Source: Pseudomonas citronellolis (lineage in GTDB: Bacteria; Pseudomonadota; Gammaproteobacteria; Pseudomonadales; Pseudomonadaceae). From it: a stretch of 39,449 nucleotides of DNA. Below are positions 1 through 7,902 of the stretch, one piece after another. Location: positions 1-39,449 of the forward strand of contig NZ_JARJLT010000267.1 in NCBI RefSeq assembly GCF_029335315.1, read 5' to 3'. The stretch's first letter is position 1; each line of letters begins with the position of its first letter. The translations under genes were made by a program, and so were the position numbers. The notes beneath the pieces are model-generated. The model was not told the origin of the DNA and did no database searches. It saw only the letters and a program-made list of their open reading frames with translations.

Positions 1-282
1 GCGCCGCGCCAGCAAGGCCTGGGCGCCGAGCCAGACGAAATACGCCCCGCCCAGCAGCTGCACTATGCGCAAGCCGTGGCTCGCCACGCCCGGCAGCAGG
101 CCGAGGACGAACAGCACCAGCGCCATGCTCGCCAGATTGGCCAGGGCGATGCCGCTGGCGCAGCCGTCGGCGTGGCGGCGCCCGCGCAACAGCGCGGCGC
201 GGATCAGCAGGAAGAAGTCCGGCCCCGGCGACAGCAGGGCGGCGAAGTGGGTGCTGGCGACCAGCGCGAAGGCGGCGAACAT
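1..282 (-). CDS. LysE-family amino-acid exporter, N-terminal part (cut by window edge)
   Basis: Reading the minus strand from the ATG at 282 gives 94 codons open to the window edge, so the C-terminal half is missing. The N-terminus is a hydrophobic helix followed by SPGPDFFLLIRAALLRGRR, the signature of LysE/RhtB inner-membrane exporters of amino acids or related metabolites. A second helix (ALANLASMALVLFVLGLL) and a third (LLGGAYFVWLGAQALL) follow, as expected for this six-helix family. A GGGAG ribosome site lies just upstream of the ATG. The substrate cannot be read from the sequence. The divergence-free arrangement with the AraC-type gene beginning at 1149 on the same strand is common for LysE/regulator pairs, so that regulator may control this exporter. 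Confidence 0.85.
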   Translation of the reverse strand, partial: MFAAFALVASTHFAALLSPGPDFFLLIRAALLRGRRHADGCASGIALANLASMALVLFVLGLLPGVASHGLRIVQLLGGAYFVWLGAQALLARR

Positions 283-348
283 GGCGCTCTCCCGGAATCA
301 GGGAGGGCGAGTCTGGCCGGCGCGGCGAATGGCGGTCTTGTAGAAAAC

Positions 349-1149
349 TCAGGTGCGCGTGGCGCTGCGGAAGCGCCCCGGAGTGACCCCGGTGAAGCGG
401 CGGAAGGTCGTGGAGAAATGCGCCTGGTCGCAGAAACCCAGCTCCAGCGCCGCCTCGATCGGCATGGCGCCCTCCACCAGCAGGCGCTTGGCCTCGCGCA
501 CCCGGCGTTGCAGCAGGTAGGTGTGCGGTGGCACGCCGTAGGCGCGGCGGAAGCTCTCGATCAGGTGGCGCGGATGGCGTTCGACCAGCGCGGCCAGGCG
601 CTCCAGGCTCACCGCCTCGCGGTAGTGGCTTTCCAGGTAGTCGCGCAGCCGCGCGGTGACGCCGCCGTCGCGGCTCGCCGGCGCCGCCGGGCGCATGCCG
701 CCATGGCGCACGAAGACCAGTTCCAGCAACGCCAGCAGTTCGCTCTCCAGGCCCAGCGCGTCGTCGCGCTCGAACTCGCCCGCCAGCCGCGCCAGGGACG
801 TCGCGACCTGACCGTCGTCGCCCGGATTCAGCGCCTGGAAGCCCCGCGGCAACTGCTTGCGGCCGAGCAGCGGCAGCAGCCGCGACTCTTCGATATAGAG
901 CATGCGATAGACCAGCCGCGCGCTCTCGGCGTTGCCGGTGTGCGGTTCCTCCGGGTTCATCAGCGACAGGGTGCCGGCCGGCAGTACATGGCGCGCGCCA
1001 CGGCACTGGTAGCCGCCGGCGCCCTGGAGGATCGCGCCTATGGCGAAGGCATCGTGGCTGTGGCGACCGAACGGCTGGCCGGAGAAGTCCGCATGGAACA
1101 GCTCCACCCCGGGCAACCAGGGGCGCGCCAGCAGCCGGTTGGCGTCCAC
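349..1149 (-). CDS. AraC-family transcriptional regulator
   Basis: The 266-residue protein has the two-part layout of AraC regulators. An N-terminal cupin-like ligand domain comes first (roughly residues 10-150, with HSHDAFAIGAILQGAGGY and NPEEPHTG). A C-terminal double helix-turn-helix follows (roughly residues 165-262), containing LERLAALVERHPRHLIESFRRAYGVPPHTYLLQRRV and the second recognition helix region AALELGFCDQAHFSTTFRRFTGVTPGRFR. The PHTYLLQRRV and GFCDQAHFSTTF patterns are typical of the group often found beside LysE exporters. The gene lies 1 base past the stop of the upstream epimerase-like gene and 66 bases before the LysE gene, so the three may be co-transcribed. The effector is unknown; an amino acid is a reasonable guess from the neighbour. 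Confidence 0.9.
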   Translation of the reverse strand: MDANRLLARPWLPGVELFHADFSGQPFGRHSHDAFAIGAILQGAGGYQCRGARHVLPAGTLSLMNPEEPHTGNAESARLVYRMLYIEESRLLPLLGRKQLPRGFQALNPGDDGQVATSLARLAGEFERDDALGLESELLALLELVFVRHGGMRPAAPASRDGGVTARLRDYLESHYREAVSLERLAALVERHPRHLIESFRRAYGVPPHTYLLQRRVREAKRLLVEGAMPIEAALELGFCDQAHFSTTFRRFTGVTPGRFRSATRT

Positions 1150-1150
1150 C

Positions 1151-2008
1151 TCAGTCCTGGCGCCCGGCGAGGATCGCGGCGTAGCCCTCGCGGTAGCTCG
1201 GGTAGCGCGGCACCCAGCCCAGCGCCTTGGCGCGGGCGTTGCGGCAGCGCTTGCTGCCGGCGCGGCGCACGCTCTGCTCCTCGGCCCAGTGCTCGACGCC
1301 CATGAGCCCGCGCAGGTAGTCCACCACCTCGGCCAGGGGCGCCGGAGCGTCGTCCACGCCGATGTAGCAGTCGTCCAGCGCCTGGCCGGCGGCGTCGGCG
1401 CGCAACAGGCAGGCGAGCAACCCGGCGGCGTCCTCGGCGTGGATGCGGTTGGCGTACAGCGGCGGCTCGATGGCCACCCGGTAGCCCTCGCGGACCTGTT
1501 TGAGCAGCCATTCGCGGCCGGGGCCGTAGATGCCGGTCAGGCGCACGACGCTGGCGGGGATGCCGCTGTCCAGGGCCACCCGCTCGGCTTCGAGGATCAC
1601 CCGCCCGGAGTAGCTCTGCGCCTCGGCCGGCGAGGTCTCGTCGATCCACTCGCCGCCCTGCTGGGCGTAGACGCCGCTGCTGGAGACGAACAGCAGGCGC
1701 TTCGGCGTCTGCCCGCGCCGCTGCAGCCACTCCAGGCAGCGCCGCAGGCCTTCGACATAGGTGGCGCGGTAGCCGGCCTCGTCGTGCTGGGTCGCGGCGG
1801 CGGCGAACACCAGGTAGTCCAGCCCGCCCTCGGGCCAGGCCGCCGGGCACTCGCTGGCGCCCAGGTCGCCGGCGACCGGCAGGATGCCCGCTGGCAGCGC
1901 GCCGACGTCACGGCGCAGGCCATGGACGCGCCAGCCCTCGGCGAGCAGTTGGCGACCCAGGCGGCCACCGACGTCGCCGCAGCCGGCGATCAGAACATTC
2001 GCGGACAT
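1151..2008 (-). CDS. NAD(P)-dependent epimerase/dehydratase-like SDR protein
   Basis: The 285-residue protein begins with a Rossmann nucleotide-binding motif (VLIAGCGDVGGRLGRQLLAEG, residues about 5-25). It continues with features of extended short-chain dehydrogenases: a serine-rich strand (RLLFVSSSGVYAQQGGEWIDE, about residues 104-124) and VVRLTGIYGPGREWLL near the middle. The usual catalytic YxxxK is not clear; after SSSGVY the next segment reads SYSGRVILEAER, where a lysine is replaced. It may therefore be an atypical or non-catalytic family member (the YeeZ-like group). It is divergent from oxyR across a 94-bp gap, the arrangement I recall for PA5343 in P. aeruginosa. The substrate is not known. 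The start has a GGAGGCG ribosome site 5 bases upstream. Confidence 0.82.
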   Translation of the reverse strand: MSANVLIAGCGDVGGRLGRQLLAEGWRVHGLRRDVGALPAGILPVAGDLGASECPAAWPEGGLDYLVFAAAATQHDEAGYRATYVEGLRRCLEWLQRRGQTPKRLLFVSSSGVYAQQGGEWIDETSPAEAQSYSGRVILEAERVALDSGIPASVVRLTGIYGPGREWLLKQVREGYRVAIEPPLYANRIHAEDAAGLLACLLRADAAGQALDDCYIGVDDAPAPLAEVVDYLRGLMGVEHWAEEQSVRRAGSKRCRNARAKALGWVPRYPSYREGYAAILAGRQD

Positions 2009-2102
2009 CTTCGCCTCCTAAAGACAGGGGCCGGCAGTTTAGCGCGGTTGGTTCGCAACCGCGCAGCCGCTATGCTTGGCCCAACTCAACGGATTAGTCG
2101 CC

Positions 2103-3035
2103 ATGACCCTCACCGAACTGCGCTACATCGTCACGCTTGCCCAGGAGCAGCATTTCGGCCGCGCCGCCGAGCGCTGCCACGTCAGCCAGCCGACCCTGTC
2201 GGTCGGCGTGAAGAAGCTGGAAGACGAACTCGGCGTGCTGATCTTCGAGCGCAGCAAGAGCGCGGTGCGCCTGACCCCGGTGGGCGAAGGCATCGTCGCC
2301 CAGGCGCAGAAGGTGCTGGAGCAGGCCCAGGGCATCCGTGAACTGGCCCAGGCCGGCAAGAACCAGCTGACCTCGCCGCTGAAGGTCGGCGCCATCTTCA
2401 CCATCGGCCCCTACCTGTTCCCGCACCTGATCCCGCAGCTGCACCGCGTGGCGCCGCAGATGCCGCTGTACATCGAGGAGAACTTCACCCACATCCTGCG
2501 CGACAAGCTGCGCACCGGCGAGCTGGACGCGATCATCATCGCCCTGCCGTTCCAGGAAGCCGACGTCCTCACCCTGCCGCTGTTCGACGAGCCCTTCTAC
2601 GTGCTGATGCCGGCCGACCACCCGTGGACCGCCAAGACCAGCATCGACGCCGAACTGCTCAACGACAAGAGCCTGCTGCTGCTCGGCGAGGGCCACTGCT
2701 TCCGCGACCAGGTGCTGGAAGCCTGCCCGACCACCCGCAAGGGCGAAGAGAACCGCCACACCACGGTGGAATCCAGCTCGCTGGAGACCATCCGCCACAT
2801 GGTCGCCTCCGGCCTCGGCGTGTCGGTGCTGCCGTTTTCCGCGGTGGACAGCCACCACTACGCGCCCGGCGTGATCGAGGTCCGCCCGTTCACCGCACCG
2901 GTGCCCCTGCGCACCGTCGCCATCGCCTGGCGCGCCAGCTTCCCGCGGCCACGCGCCATCGAAGTGCTGGCCGACTCCATCCGCCTGTGCTCGGTCGCCC
3001 AACCGGCCACCAAGGGCGAAGCCCAGCCGGCATGA
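2103..3035 (+). CDS. oxyR: OxyR, hydrogen-peroxide-sensing LysR-type regulator
   Basis: The 310-residue LysR-type protein has an N-terminal winged helix-turn-helix (HFGRAAERCHVSQPTLSVGVKKLEDELG, residues 17-44) and a periplasmic-binding-like sensor domain. Both redox cysteines of OxyR are present at the canonical positions, Cys199 (in GEGHCF) and Cys208 (in EACPTT). These form the disulfide that switches the protein on in response to peroxide, turning on catalase and peroxiredoxin genes. The start at 2103 is chosen because MTLTELRYIV aligns with the OxyR family start; the open frame extends nine codons further upstream to 2076. The stop overlaps the recG start, so the two genes are translationally coupled. 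This oxyR-recG order is conserved in Pseudomonas. Confidence 0.97.
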   Translation: MTLTELRYIVTLAQEQHFGRAAERCHVSQPTLSVGVKKLEDELGVLIFERSKSAVRLTPVGEGIVAQAQKVLEQAQGIRELAQAGKNQLTSPLKVGAIFTIGPYLFPHLIPQLHRVAPQMPLYIEENFTHILRDKLRTGELDAIIIALPFQEADVLTLPLFDEPFYVLMPADHPWTAKTSIDAELLNDKSLLLLGEGHCFRDQVLEACPTTRKGEENRHTTVESSSLETIRHMVASGLGVSVLPFSAVDSHHYAPGVIEVRPFTAPVPLRTVAIAWRASFPRPRAIEVLADSIRLCSVAQPATKGEAQPA

Positions 3036-5107
3036 CCGAACTGGCCAACGTCCCGGTCACGGCGCTCAAGGGCGTCGGCGCCGCGCTGGAGGAAAAGCTC
3101 GCCAAGGTCGGCCTGGAAAACCTCCAGGACATCCTCTTCCACCTGCCGCTGCGCTACCAGGACCGCACCCGCGTCACCCCCATAGGCGCGCTGCGCCCGG
3201 GGCAGGACGCGGTGGTCGAGGGCGTGGTCTCCGGCGCCGACGTGGTCATGGGCAAGCGCCGCAGCCTGCTGGTGCGCCTGCAGGACGGCAGCGGCACCCT
3301 GAGCCTGCGCTTCTACCACTTCAGCCAGGCGCAGAAGGAAAACCTCAAGCGCGGCACCCACCTGCGCTGCTACGGCGAGGCCCGCCCCGGCGCCTCGGGC
3401 CTGGAGATCTACCACCCGGAATACCGCGCGCTGAACGACGACACGCCGGCCCCGGTGGAACAGACCCTGACGCCGATCTACCCGACCACCGAAGGCCTCA
3501 CCCAGCAGCGCCTGCGCCAGCTCAGCCAGCAGACCCTGGCGCTCCTGGGGCCGAACAGCCTGCCCGACTGGCTGCCCGAGGAACTGGCCCGCGACTACCG
3601 CCTAGGCCCGCTCGACGAAGCCATCCGCTACCTGCACCGGCCACCGCCGGACGCCAACCTCGAAGAGCTCGCCGAAGGCCGCCACTGGGCCCAGCATCGC
3701 CTGGCCTTCGAGGAACTGCTGACCCACCAGCTGTCGCTCCAGCGCCTGCGCGAGAGCCTGCGCGCGCAACACGCTCCGGAGTTGCCGCCGGCGAAGAAAC
3801 TGCCGCAGCGCTTCCTGAAGAACCTCGGATTCGCCCCGACCGGCGCGCAGCAGCGCGTCGGCGCCGAGATCGCCTACGACCTGGCGCAGCCCGAACCCAT
3901 GCTGCGCCTGGTGCAGGGCGACGTCGGCGCGGGCAAGACGGTAGTCGCCGCGCTCGCCGCGCTGCAGGCCCTGGAGGCCGGCTACCAGGTGGCGCTGATG
4001 GCGCCCACCGAGATCCTCGCCGAGCAGCACTTCCTCAACTTCAGCAAGTGGATGCAGCCGCTGGGCATCGAGGTCGCCTGGCTCGCCGGCAAGCTCAAGG
4101 GCAAGGCCCGCGCCGCCGCGCTGGAGCAGATCGCCGGCGGCGTGCCGATGGTGGTCGGCACCCACGCGCTGTTCCAGGACGAGGTGAAGTTCAAGCGCCT
4201 GGCCCTGGCGATCATCGACGAACAGCACCGCTTCGGCGTGCAGCAGCGCCTGGCCCTGCGCCAGAAGGGCGTCGACGGCCGGCTCTGCCCGCACCAGCTG
4301 ATCATGACCGCCACGCCGATCCCGCGCACCCTGGCGATGAGCGCCTATGCCGACCTGGACACCTCGATCCTCGACGAGCTGCCGCCCGGGCGTACGCCGG
4401 TGAACACCGTGCTGGTCGCCGACAGCCGCCGCATCGAGGTGATCGAGCGGGTCCGCGCGGCCTGCGCCGAAGGCCGCCAGGCGTACTGGGTGTGCACGCT
4501 CATCGAGGAATCCGAGGAGCTCACCTGCCAGGCCGCCGAAACCACCTACGAGGAGCTCGCCTCGGCCCTCGGCGAATTGCGCGTGGGCCTGATCCACGGG
4601 CGCATGAAGCCGGCGGAGAAGGCCGTGGTGATGGAGGCCTTCAAGGAAGGCATGCTGCAGCTGCTGGTGGCGACCACGGTGATCGAGGTGGGCGTCGACG
4701 TGCCCAACTCCAGCCTGATGATCATCGAGAACCCCGAACGCCTCGGCCTGGCCCAGCTGCACCAGCTGCGCGGACGGGTCGGGCGCGGCAGCGCGGCCAG
4801 CCATTGCGTGCTGCTCTACCACCCGCCGCTGTCGCAGATCGGCCGCGAACGCCTGGCGATCATGCGCGAGACCAGCGACGGCTTCGTCATCGCCGAACGC
4901 GACCTGGAGCTGCGCGGCCCCGGCGAGATGCTCGGGACGCGGCAAACCGGTCTGCTACAGTTCAAGGTCGCGGACCTGATGCGCGACGCCGACCTGCTGC
5001 CGGCGGTGCGTGACGCCGCCCAGGCGCTGCTGGAGCACTGGCCGCAACACGTCAGCCCGCTGCTGGCGCGCTGGTTGCGACACGGCCAGCAATATGGCCA
5101 AGTGTGA
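3032..5107 (+). CDS. recG: RecG, ATP-dependent branched-DNA helicase
   Basis: The 691-residue product matches full-length RecG. The N-terminal wedge/OB domain (about residues 1-250) binds branched DNA. The helicase part carries Walker A GDVGAGKT (residues 296-303), a DEQH box beginning at residue 396 followed by RFG, motif III TATPIPRTLAM, and the C-terminal motifs ATTVIEVGVDVPNSSLM and QLRGRVGRG. RecG reverses stalled replication forks and processes Holliday-type junctions and R-loops. The ATG at 3032 shares an ATGA overlap with the oxyR stop at 3033-3035. A longer open frame begins at 2624 inside oxyR, but its extra N-terminus lacks homology and is rejected. Coupling recG to the peroxide regulator fits DNA repair after oxidative damage. 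Confidence 0.98.
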   Translation: MTELANVPVTALKGVGAALEEKLAKVGLENLQDILFHLPLRYQDRTRVTPIGALRPGQDAVVEGVVSGADVVMGKRRSLLVRLQDGSGTLSLRFYHFSQAQKENLKRGTHLRCYGEARPGASGLEIYHPEYRALNDDTPAPVEQTLTPIYPTTEGLTQQRLRQLSQQTLALLGPNSLPDWLPEELARDYRLGPLDEAIRYLHRPPPDANLEELAEGRHWAQHRLAFEELLTHQLSLQRLRESLRAQHAPELPPAKKLPQRFLKNLGFAPTGAQQRVGAEIAYDLAQPEPMLRLVQGDVGAGKTVVAALAALQALEAGYQVALMAPTEILAEQHFLNFSKWMQPLGIEVAWLAGKLKGKARAAALEQIAGGVPMVVGTHALFQDEVKFKRLALAIIDEQHRFGVQQRLALRQKGVDGRLCPHQLIMTATPIPRTLAMSAYADLDTSILDELPPGRTPVNTVLVADSRRIEVIERVRAACAEGRQAYWVCTLIEESEELTCQAAETTYEELASALGELRVGLIHGRMKPAEKAVVMEAFKEGMLQLLVATTVIEVGVDVPNSSLMIIENPERLGLAQLHQLRGRVGRGSAASHCVLLYHPPLSQIGRERLAIMRETSDGFVIAERDLELRGPGEMLGTRQTGLLQFKVADLMRDADLLPAVRDAAQALLEHWPQHVSPLLARWLRHGQQYGQV

Positions 5108-5200
5108 CCCACTTCACCTTCGCCGGTCGGCTGACCGACCAGTCACGCATAGCCGCTGGTTATACTTCCGCCAGCAGTTGATAACCGGATCACAAAGCCC

Positions 5201-6601
5201 ATGAGCGAAGCCGCACTCGCCGAAGCCCTTCCCGCCCCCTCGGTCATCCTCCAGTTGCTCGATCGCCTGGGCGTGCCCTACCGAGAACTGCCCGACAACG
5301 AGCAACTGCCGGCCGCGAAGCGCGTGCAGGCGAGCCTGCTGGAAGACGCCGTCGGCACCCTGCTGGTGCTCTTCCCGCAGAACCAGCTGCTGGACCTCAA
5401 CCGCCTCACCGAACTGACCGGGCGCAAGCTGCTGGCGATCAAGCCCGAGCGCCTGGAGCGGATGCTCGGCAAGCACCGGCTCAGCCGCCTGCCGGCGCTG
5501 CCGCCGCTGACCAGCTCGCCGTGCCTGTACGACGAGCGCCTGCTGCAGGAGTCGCACCTGCTGATCGAGTCGGGCAACCCCGGCACGCTGCTGGAAATCC
5601 CCACCGCCGACTTCCGCCAGGTGCTGGAGAAAGCCAGCGCGGCGCGCTTCGGTGTGCCCCTGGAGCAGATCCGGCCGAACCTCGACCGCCCCGACGACGA
5701 CCGCGCGGAAATCTCCCAGGCGGTGCAGGCCTTCACCGCCCGGCGCATCCAGCAACGCCTGGAAGAGACCATCGAGATTCCGCCGCTGCCGGAAACCGCG
5801 CAGAAGATCATCAAGCTGCGGGTCGACCCCAACGCCACCGTCGACGACATCACCGGCGTGGTCGAGACCGACCCGGCGCTGGCCGCCCAGGTGGTCAGCT
5901 GGGCCGCCTCGCCCTACTACGCCGCGCCGGGCAAGATCCGCTCGGTGGAAGACGCCATCGTCCGCGTGCTGGGTTTCGACCTGGTGATCAACCTGGCCCT
6001 CGGCCTGGCCCTGGGCAAGACCCTGAGCCTGCCCAAGGACCAGCCGCAGCACGCCACGCCCTACTGGCAGCAGGCGATCTACACCGCCGCGGTGATCGAG
6101 GGCCTGACCCGCGCCGTGCCGCGCGCCGAGCGCCCGGAGGCCGGCCTGACCTACCTCGGCGGCCTGCTGCACAGCATGGGCTACCTGGTCCTGGCGCACA
6201 TCTTCCCGCCGCACTTCTCGCTGATCTGCCGCCACCTGGAGGTCAACCCGCACGTGCCGCACAACCTGGTGGAGCAGCACCTGCTGGGCATCACCCGCGA
6301 GCAGATCGGCGCCTGGCTGATGCGTACCTGGGACATGCCGGACGAGATCTACACGGCCCTGCGCTTCCAGCACGACCCGGACTACACCGGCCCCAACGCC
6401 GCCTACGCCAACCTGGTCTGCCTGGCCACCCGCCTGCTGCGCCAGAACGGCATCGGCAGCGGCCCGCAGAACTGCGTGCCGCAGGCCCTGCTGGATCGCC
6501 TGGACATCCCCCGCGAGAAAGCCGAGGACGCGGTACGCAAGGTGCTCGACGCCGAAGCGGTGCTGCGTGAGCTGGCGGCGCAGATGAACAGCTCGCACTG
6601 A
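5201..6601 (+). CDS. YbaK-like deacylase domain fused to HDOD domain protein
   Basis: The 466-residue protein appears to have two parts. Residues about 10-150 resemble the YbaK/ProX aminoacyl-tRNA deacylase fold, with LLDRLGVPYRELP near the start, LLVLFPQNQLLDLNRL, GRKLLAIKPERLERM, and then SPCLYDERLL and LIESGNPGTLLEIPTADF. Residues about 190-390 are an HDOD domain, with the typical opening IPPLPETAQKIIKLRVDPNATVDDITGVVETDPALAAQVV. HDOD domains are catalytically dead HD-type helical domains used in signalling. The conserved YbaK lysine is not certain, so deacylase activity is only an inference. The gene stands alone 93 bp after recG and ends at a strong terminator. I recall the same architecture in PAO1 PA5346. 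Its physiological role is unknown. Confidence 0.85.
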   Translation: MSEAALAEALPAPSVILQLLDRLGVPYRELPDNEQLPAAKRVQASLLEDAVGTLLVLFPQNQLLDLNRLTELTGRKLLAIKPERLERMLGKHRLSRLPALPPLTSSPCLYDERLLQESHLLIESGNPGTLLEIPTADFRQVLEKASAARFGVPLEQIRPNLDRPDDDRAEISQAVQAFTARRIQQRLEETIEIPPLPETAQKIIKLRVDPNATVDDITGVVETDPALAAQVVSWAASPYYAAPGKIRSVEDAIVRVLGFDLVINLALGLALGKTLSLPKDQPQHATPYWQQAIYTAAVIEGLTRAVPRAERPEAGLTYLGGLLHSMGYLVLAHIFPPHFSLICRHLEVNPHVPHNLVEQHLLGITREQIGAWLMRTWDMPDEIYTALRFQHDPDYTGPNAAYANLVCLATRLLRQNGIGSGPQNCVPQALLDRLDIPREKAEDAVRKVLDAEAVLRELAAQMNSSH

Positions 6602-6617
6602 TCGCGCACCGGCCATG

Positions 6618-6654
6618 AAAAAGCCGCTTCTCCCAACGGGGAAGCGGCTTTTTC
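6618..6654 (+). terminator. Rho-independent terminator after the HDOD gene
   Basis: A GCCGCTTC / GAAGCGGC stem with a short loop is flanked by an A run upstream and TTTTT downstream. It closes transcription 17 bases after the HDOD stop codon. The A run means it could also act on the minus strand. Confidence 0.9.
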
Positions 6655-6740
6655 GTATCCACATCCAACCTGGCAACCGTCTTGTGCACGACCTCCAGGC
6701 CCGGCGCCCGAAATGTGCGGGGAACGCCCCACGGAAGGCA

Positions 6741-6813
6741 CTGGGCTCCCGCGTTCGCGGGAGTGGCGGGTTTGGGTTTGGCACGTCTTCCCCGCGAACG
6801 CGGGGACCCAGCG
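6741..6813. repeat. Inverted pair of REP palindromes (CCCGCGNNCGCGGG family)
   Basis: Two REP-type units lie in opposite orientation at 6741-6768 and 6784-6813. Each has a CCCGCG-TT/AA-CGCGGG-like core flanked by CTGGG or CCCAG on one side. The same family recurs at 19156-19216 and 39323-39400. Such pairs form cruciforms or mRNA hairpins and are typically moved by RAYT transposases encoded elsewhere. Confidence 0.8.
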
Positions 6814-6841
6814 ACGTTGCCGTGGCGGTACAGGTAACAGC

Positions 6842-6879
6842 GGGGCATGCCCGCGAATCGCGCGTGGCGCGCTCCTACG
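6842..6879. repeat. Pseudomonas REP element (GTAGGAGCGCGCC family)
   Basis: On the minus strand this reads GTAGGAGCGCGCCACGCGCG followed by a CGGGCATGCCC palindrome. It belongs to the abundant Pseudomonas REP class that begins GTAGGAGC. It lies only 12 bases beyond the stop of the next minus-strand gene and may shape its mRNA 3' end. Confidence 0.7.
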
Positions 6880-6891
6880 GAGGGACTGGCC

Positions 6892-7296
6892 TCAGGCCGC
6901 TTCCTTCTCCACTGCCTTGGCCGCCGCCTTCTTCTTCGGCTTGAGGTACTTCACCAGGCCCTGGAACCAGATCACCAGCGCCGGATTGCCCTGGATCTGG
7001 ATGTCCTTGTTCTGGATGCCCTGCATGAACGCCAGCTGCGGGTTCTTCGAGGTGAGGGTGGCGTAGCCGTAGGCGCCGTCGCGGAAGCCGATGGCGAAGG
7101 CCGGCAGCGGGTGGCTGCCGCGCCGCGCGCTGACGCGCAGGTCGCGAACGATGTAGTGGCGCGCGACCTTGCCGTCCAGGCTGTGCAGCTGGAACACCAG
7201 GTCCTTGCCTTCGAGTTGCTTGCGGAATGCCGGGTTGTCGCGCGAGGCCTTGGCCATCAGGCGCCCGAGGAACCACAGGAGAAGACGGAATTTCAT
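6892..7296 (-). CDS. Small SCP2-like (sterol-carrier-fold) conserved protein
   Basis: The 134-residue protein starts with a hydrophobic stretch (MKFRLLLWFLGRLMAKA). It continues with a pattern like the SCP2 lipid-binding fold: FRKQLEGKDLVFQLHSLDGKVARHYIVRD, then FAIGFRDGAYGYATLTSKNPQLAFMQGIQNKDIQIQGNPALVIWFQGLVKYL. The tail is rich in Lys and Ala (KPKKKAAAKAVEKEAA). The ATG at 7296 is chosen because the homologous-looking sequence begins there; the frame is open further upstream to 7431 with an unconvincing extension. A membrane-associated lipid-binding role is an inference only. I recall a similar protein, PA5347, at this place in P. aeruginosa, sometimes mislabelled as a helicase. Confidence 0.7.
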   Translation of the reverse strand: MKFRLLLWFLGRLMAKASRDNPAFRKQLEGKDLVFQLHSLDGKVARHYIVRDLRVSARRGSHPLPAFAIGFRDGAYGYATLTSKNPQLAFMQGIQNKDIQIQGNPALVIWFQGLVKYLKPKKKAAAKAVEKEAA

Positions 7297-7396
7297 GCAC
7301 AGACCTCGATGTTCGAGACAGATGGCTGCGCATTGTAGCGACTTCAGAGAAGGACTACATCCGTACTTTTGAAGGGAAAATGTAACTGCGGGGGCA

Positions 7397-7421
7397 GCCC
7401 GGAGCCGCTCTGGCTCCGGGC
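7397..7421 (-). terminator. Likely terminator of the HU-family gene
   Basis: A perfect 10-bp stem (GCCCGGAGCC / GGCTCCGGGC, five-base loop) lies 11 bases past the HU stop codon. No strong T run follows on the minus strand, so it may be Rho-assisted or simply stabilise the 3' end. Confidence 0.5.
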
Positions 7422-7432
7422 CTCGGGCCAAC

Positions 7433-7705
7433 TTAGTTGACGGCGTCCTTCAGGGCCTTGCCCGGTTTGAAGGCGACGGTATTGCTGGCCTTGATCTTCA
7501 CCGGCTGGCCGGTTTGCGGGTTCTTGCCGGTGCGGGCGCCACGGTGGCGCTGGATGAAGGTGCCAAAGCCCACGAGGGTGACACTGTCCTTGCGATTCAG
7601 CGCGCCGGTGATCTCATCCAGCAGCGCGTTCAGCACCTTGTTGGCTTGTTCTTTGGTGAGGTCGGCCTTCTCGGCGATCGCGGCGGCGAGTTCTGGTTTA
7701 CGCAT
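7433..7705 (-). CDS. HU-family histone-like DNA-binding protein
   Basis: The 90-residue protein has the full HU/IHF fold. An N-terminal helical dimerisation part begins MRKPELAAAIAEKADLTKEQANKVLNALLD. The signature GFGTFIQRHRGARTGKNPQTGQPVKI forms the DNA-gripping arm, including the conserved Asn-Pro of the intercalating tip. A C-terminal helix (KPGKALKDAVN) follows. HU bends DNA and compacts the nucleoid. The ATG at 7705, with AGAGG upstream, gives the family's usual length; a longer frame to 7765 is unlikely. I recall this as the PA5348 paralogue, distinct from HupB and HU-beta, so I assign no symbol. It sits downstream of rubredoxin reductase but has a gap of about 200 bp and probably its own promoter. 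Confidence 0.95.
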   Translation of the reverse strand: MRKPELAAAIAEKADLTKEQANKVLNALLDEITGALNRKDSVTLVGFGTFIQRHRGARTGKNPQTGQPVKIKASNTVAFKPGKALKDAVN

Positions 7706-7902
7706 AAATGCCTCTTTGACGGTTTGTTGTTTTTGTGTCCGTGCTGTCTTCCCAACAGCGCCCAAGGCACCGCTGCCCAGGCCTTGCAGGCTCTAGGCTG
7801 CGGTAGACGGGGGGAGGATGGCACGCCGCAAGCTGGTACGCCAGTATCGTCTGACAATTTGCGAGCACATTCCCACGACGGAAGTGCCATAGCTTCGGAT
7901 TT

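Noticed and set aside
76-1305. 409-codon plus-strand frame over the LysE, AraC and SDR genes
   Set aside because: The opposite strand carries three recognisable proteins. This frame is Arg/Ala/Gln-rich with no domain and crosses gene borders.
2624-3031. N-terminal extension of recG into oxyR
   Set aside because: The extra residues are out-of-frame oxyR sequence. RecG family length and an ATGA overlap fit the start at 3032.
6741-6879. Possible CRISPR-like array from repeated palindromes
   Set aside because: Only two opposed units with short irregular spacing plus an unrelated REP; no constant spacer length and no cas genes.
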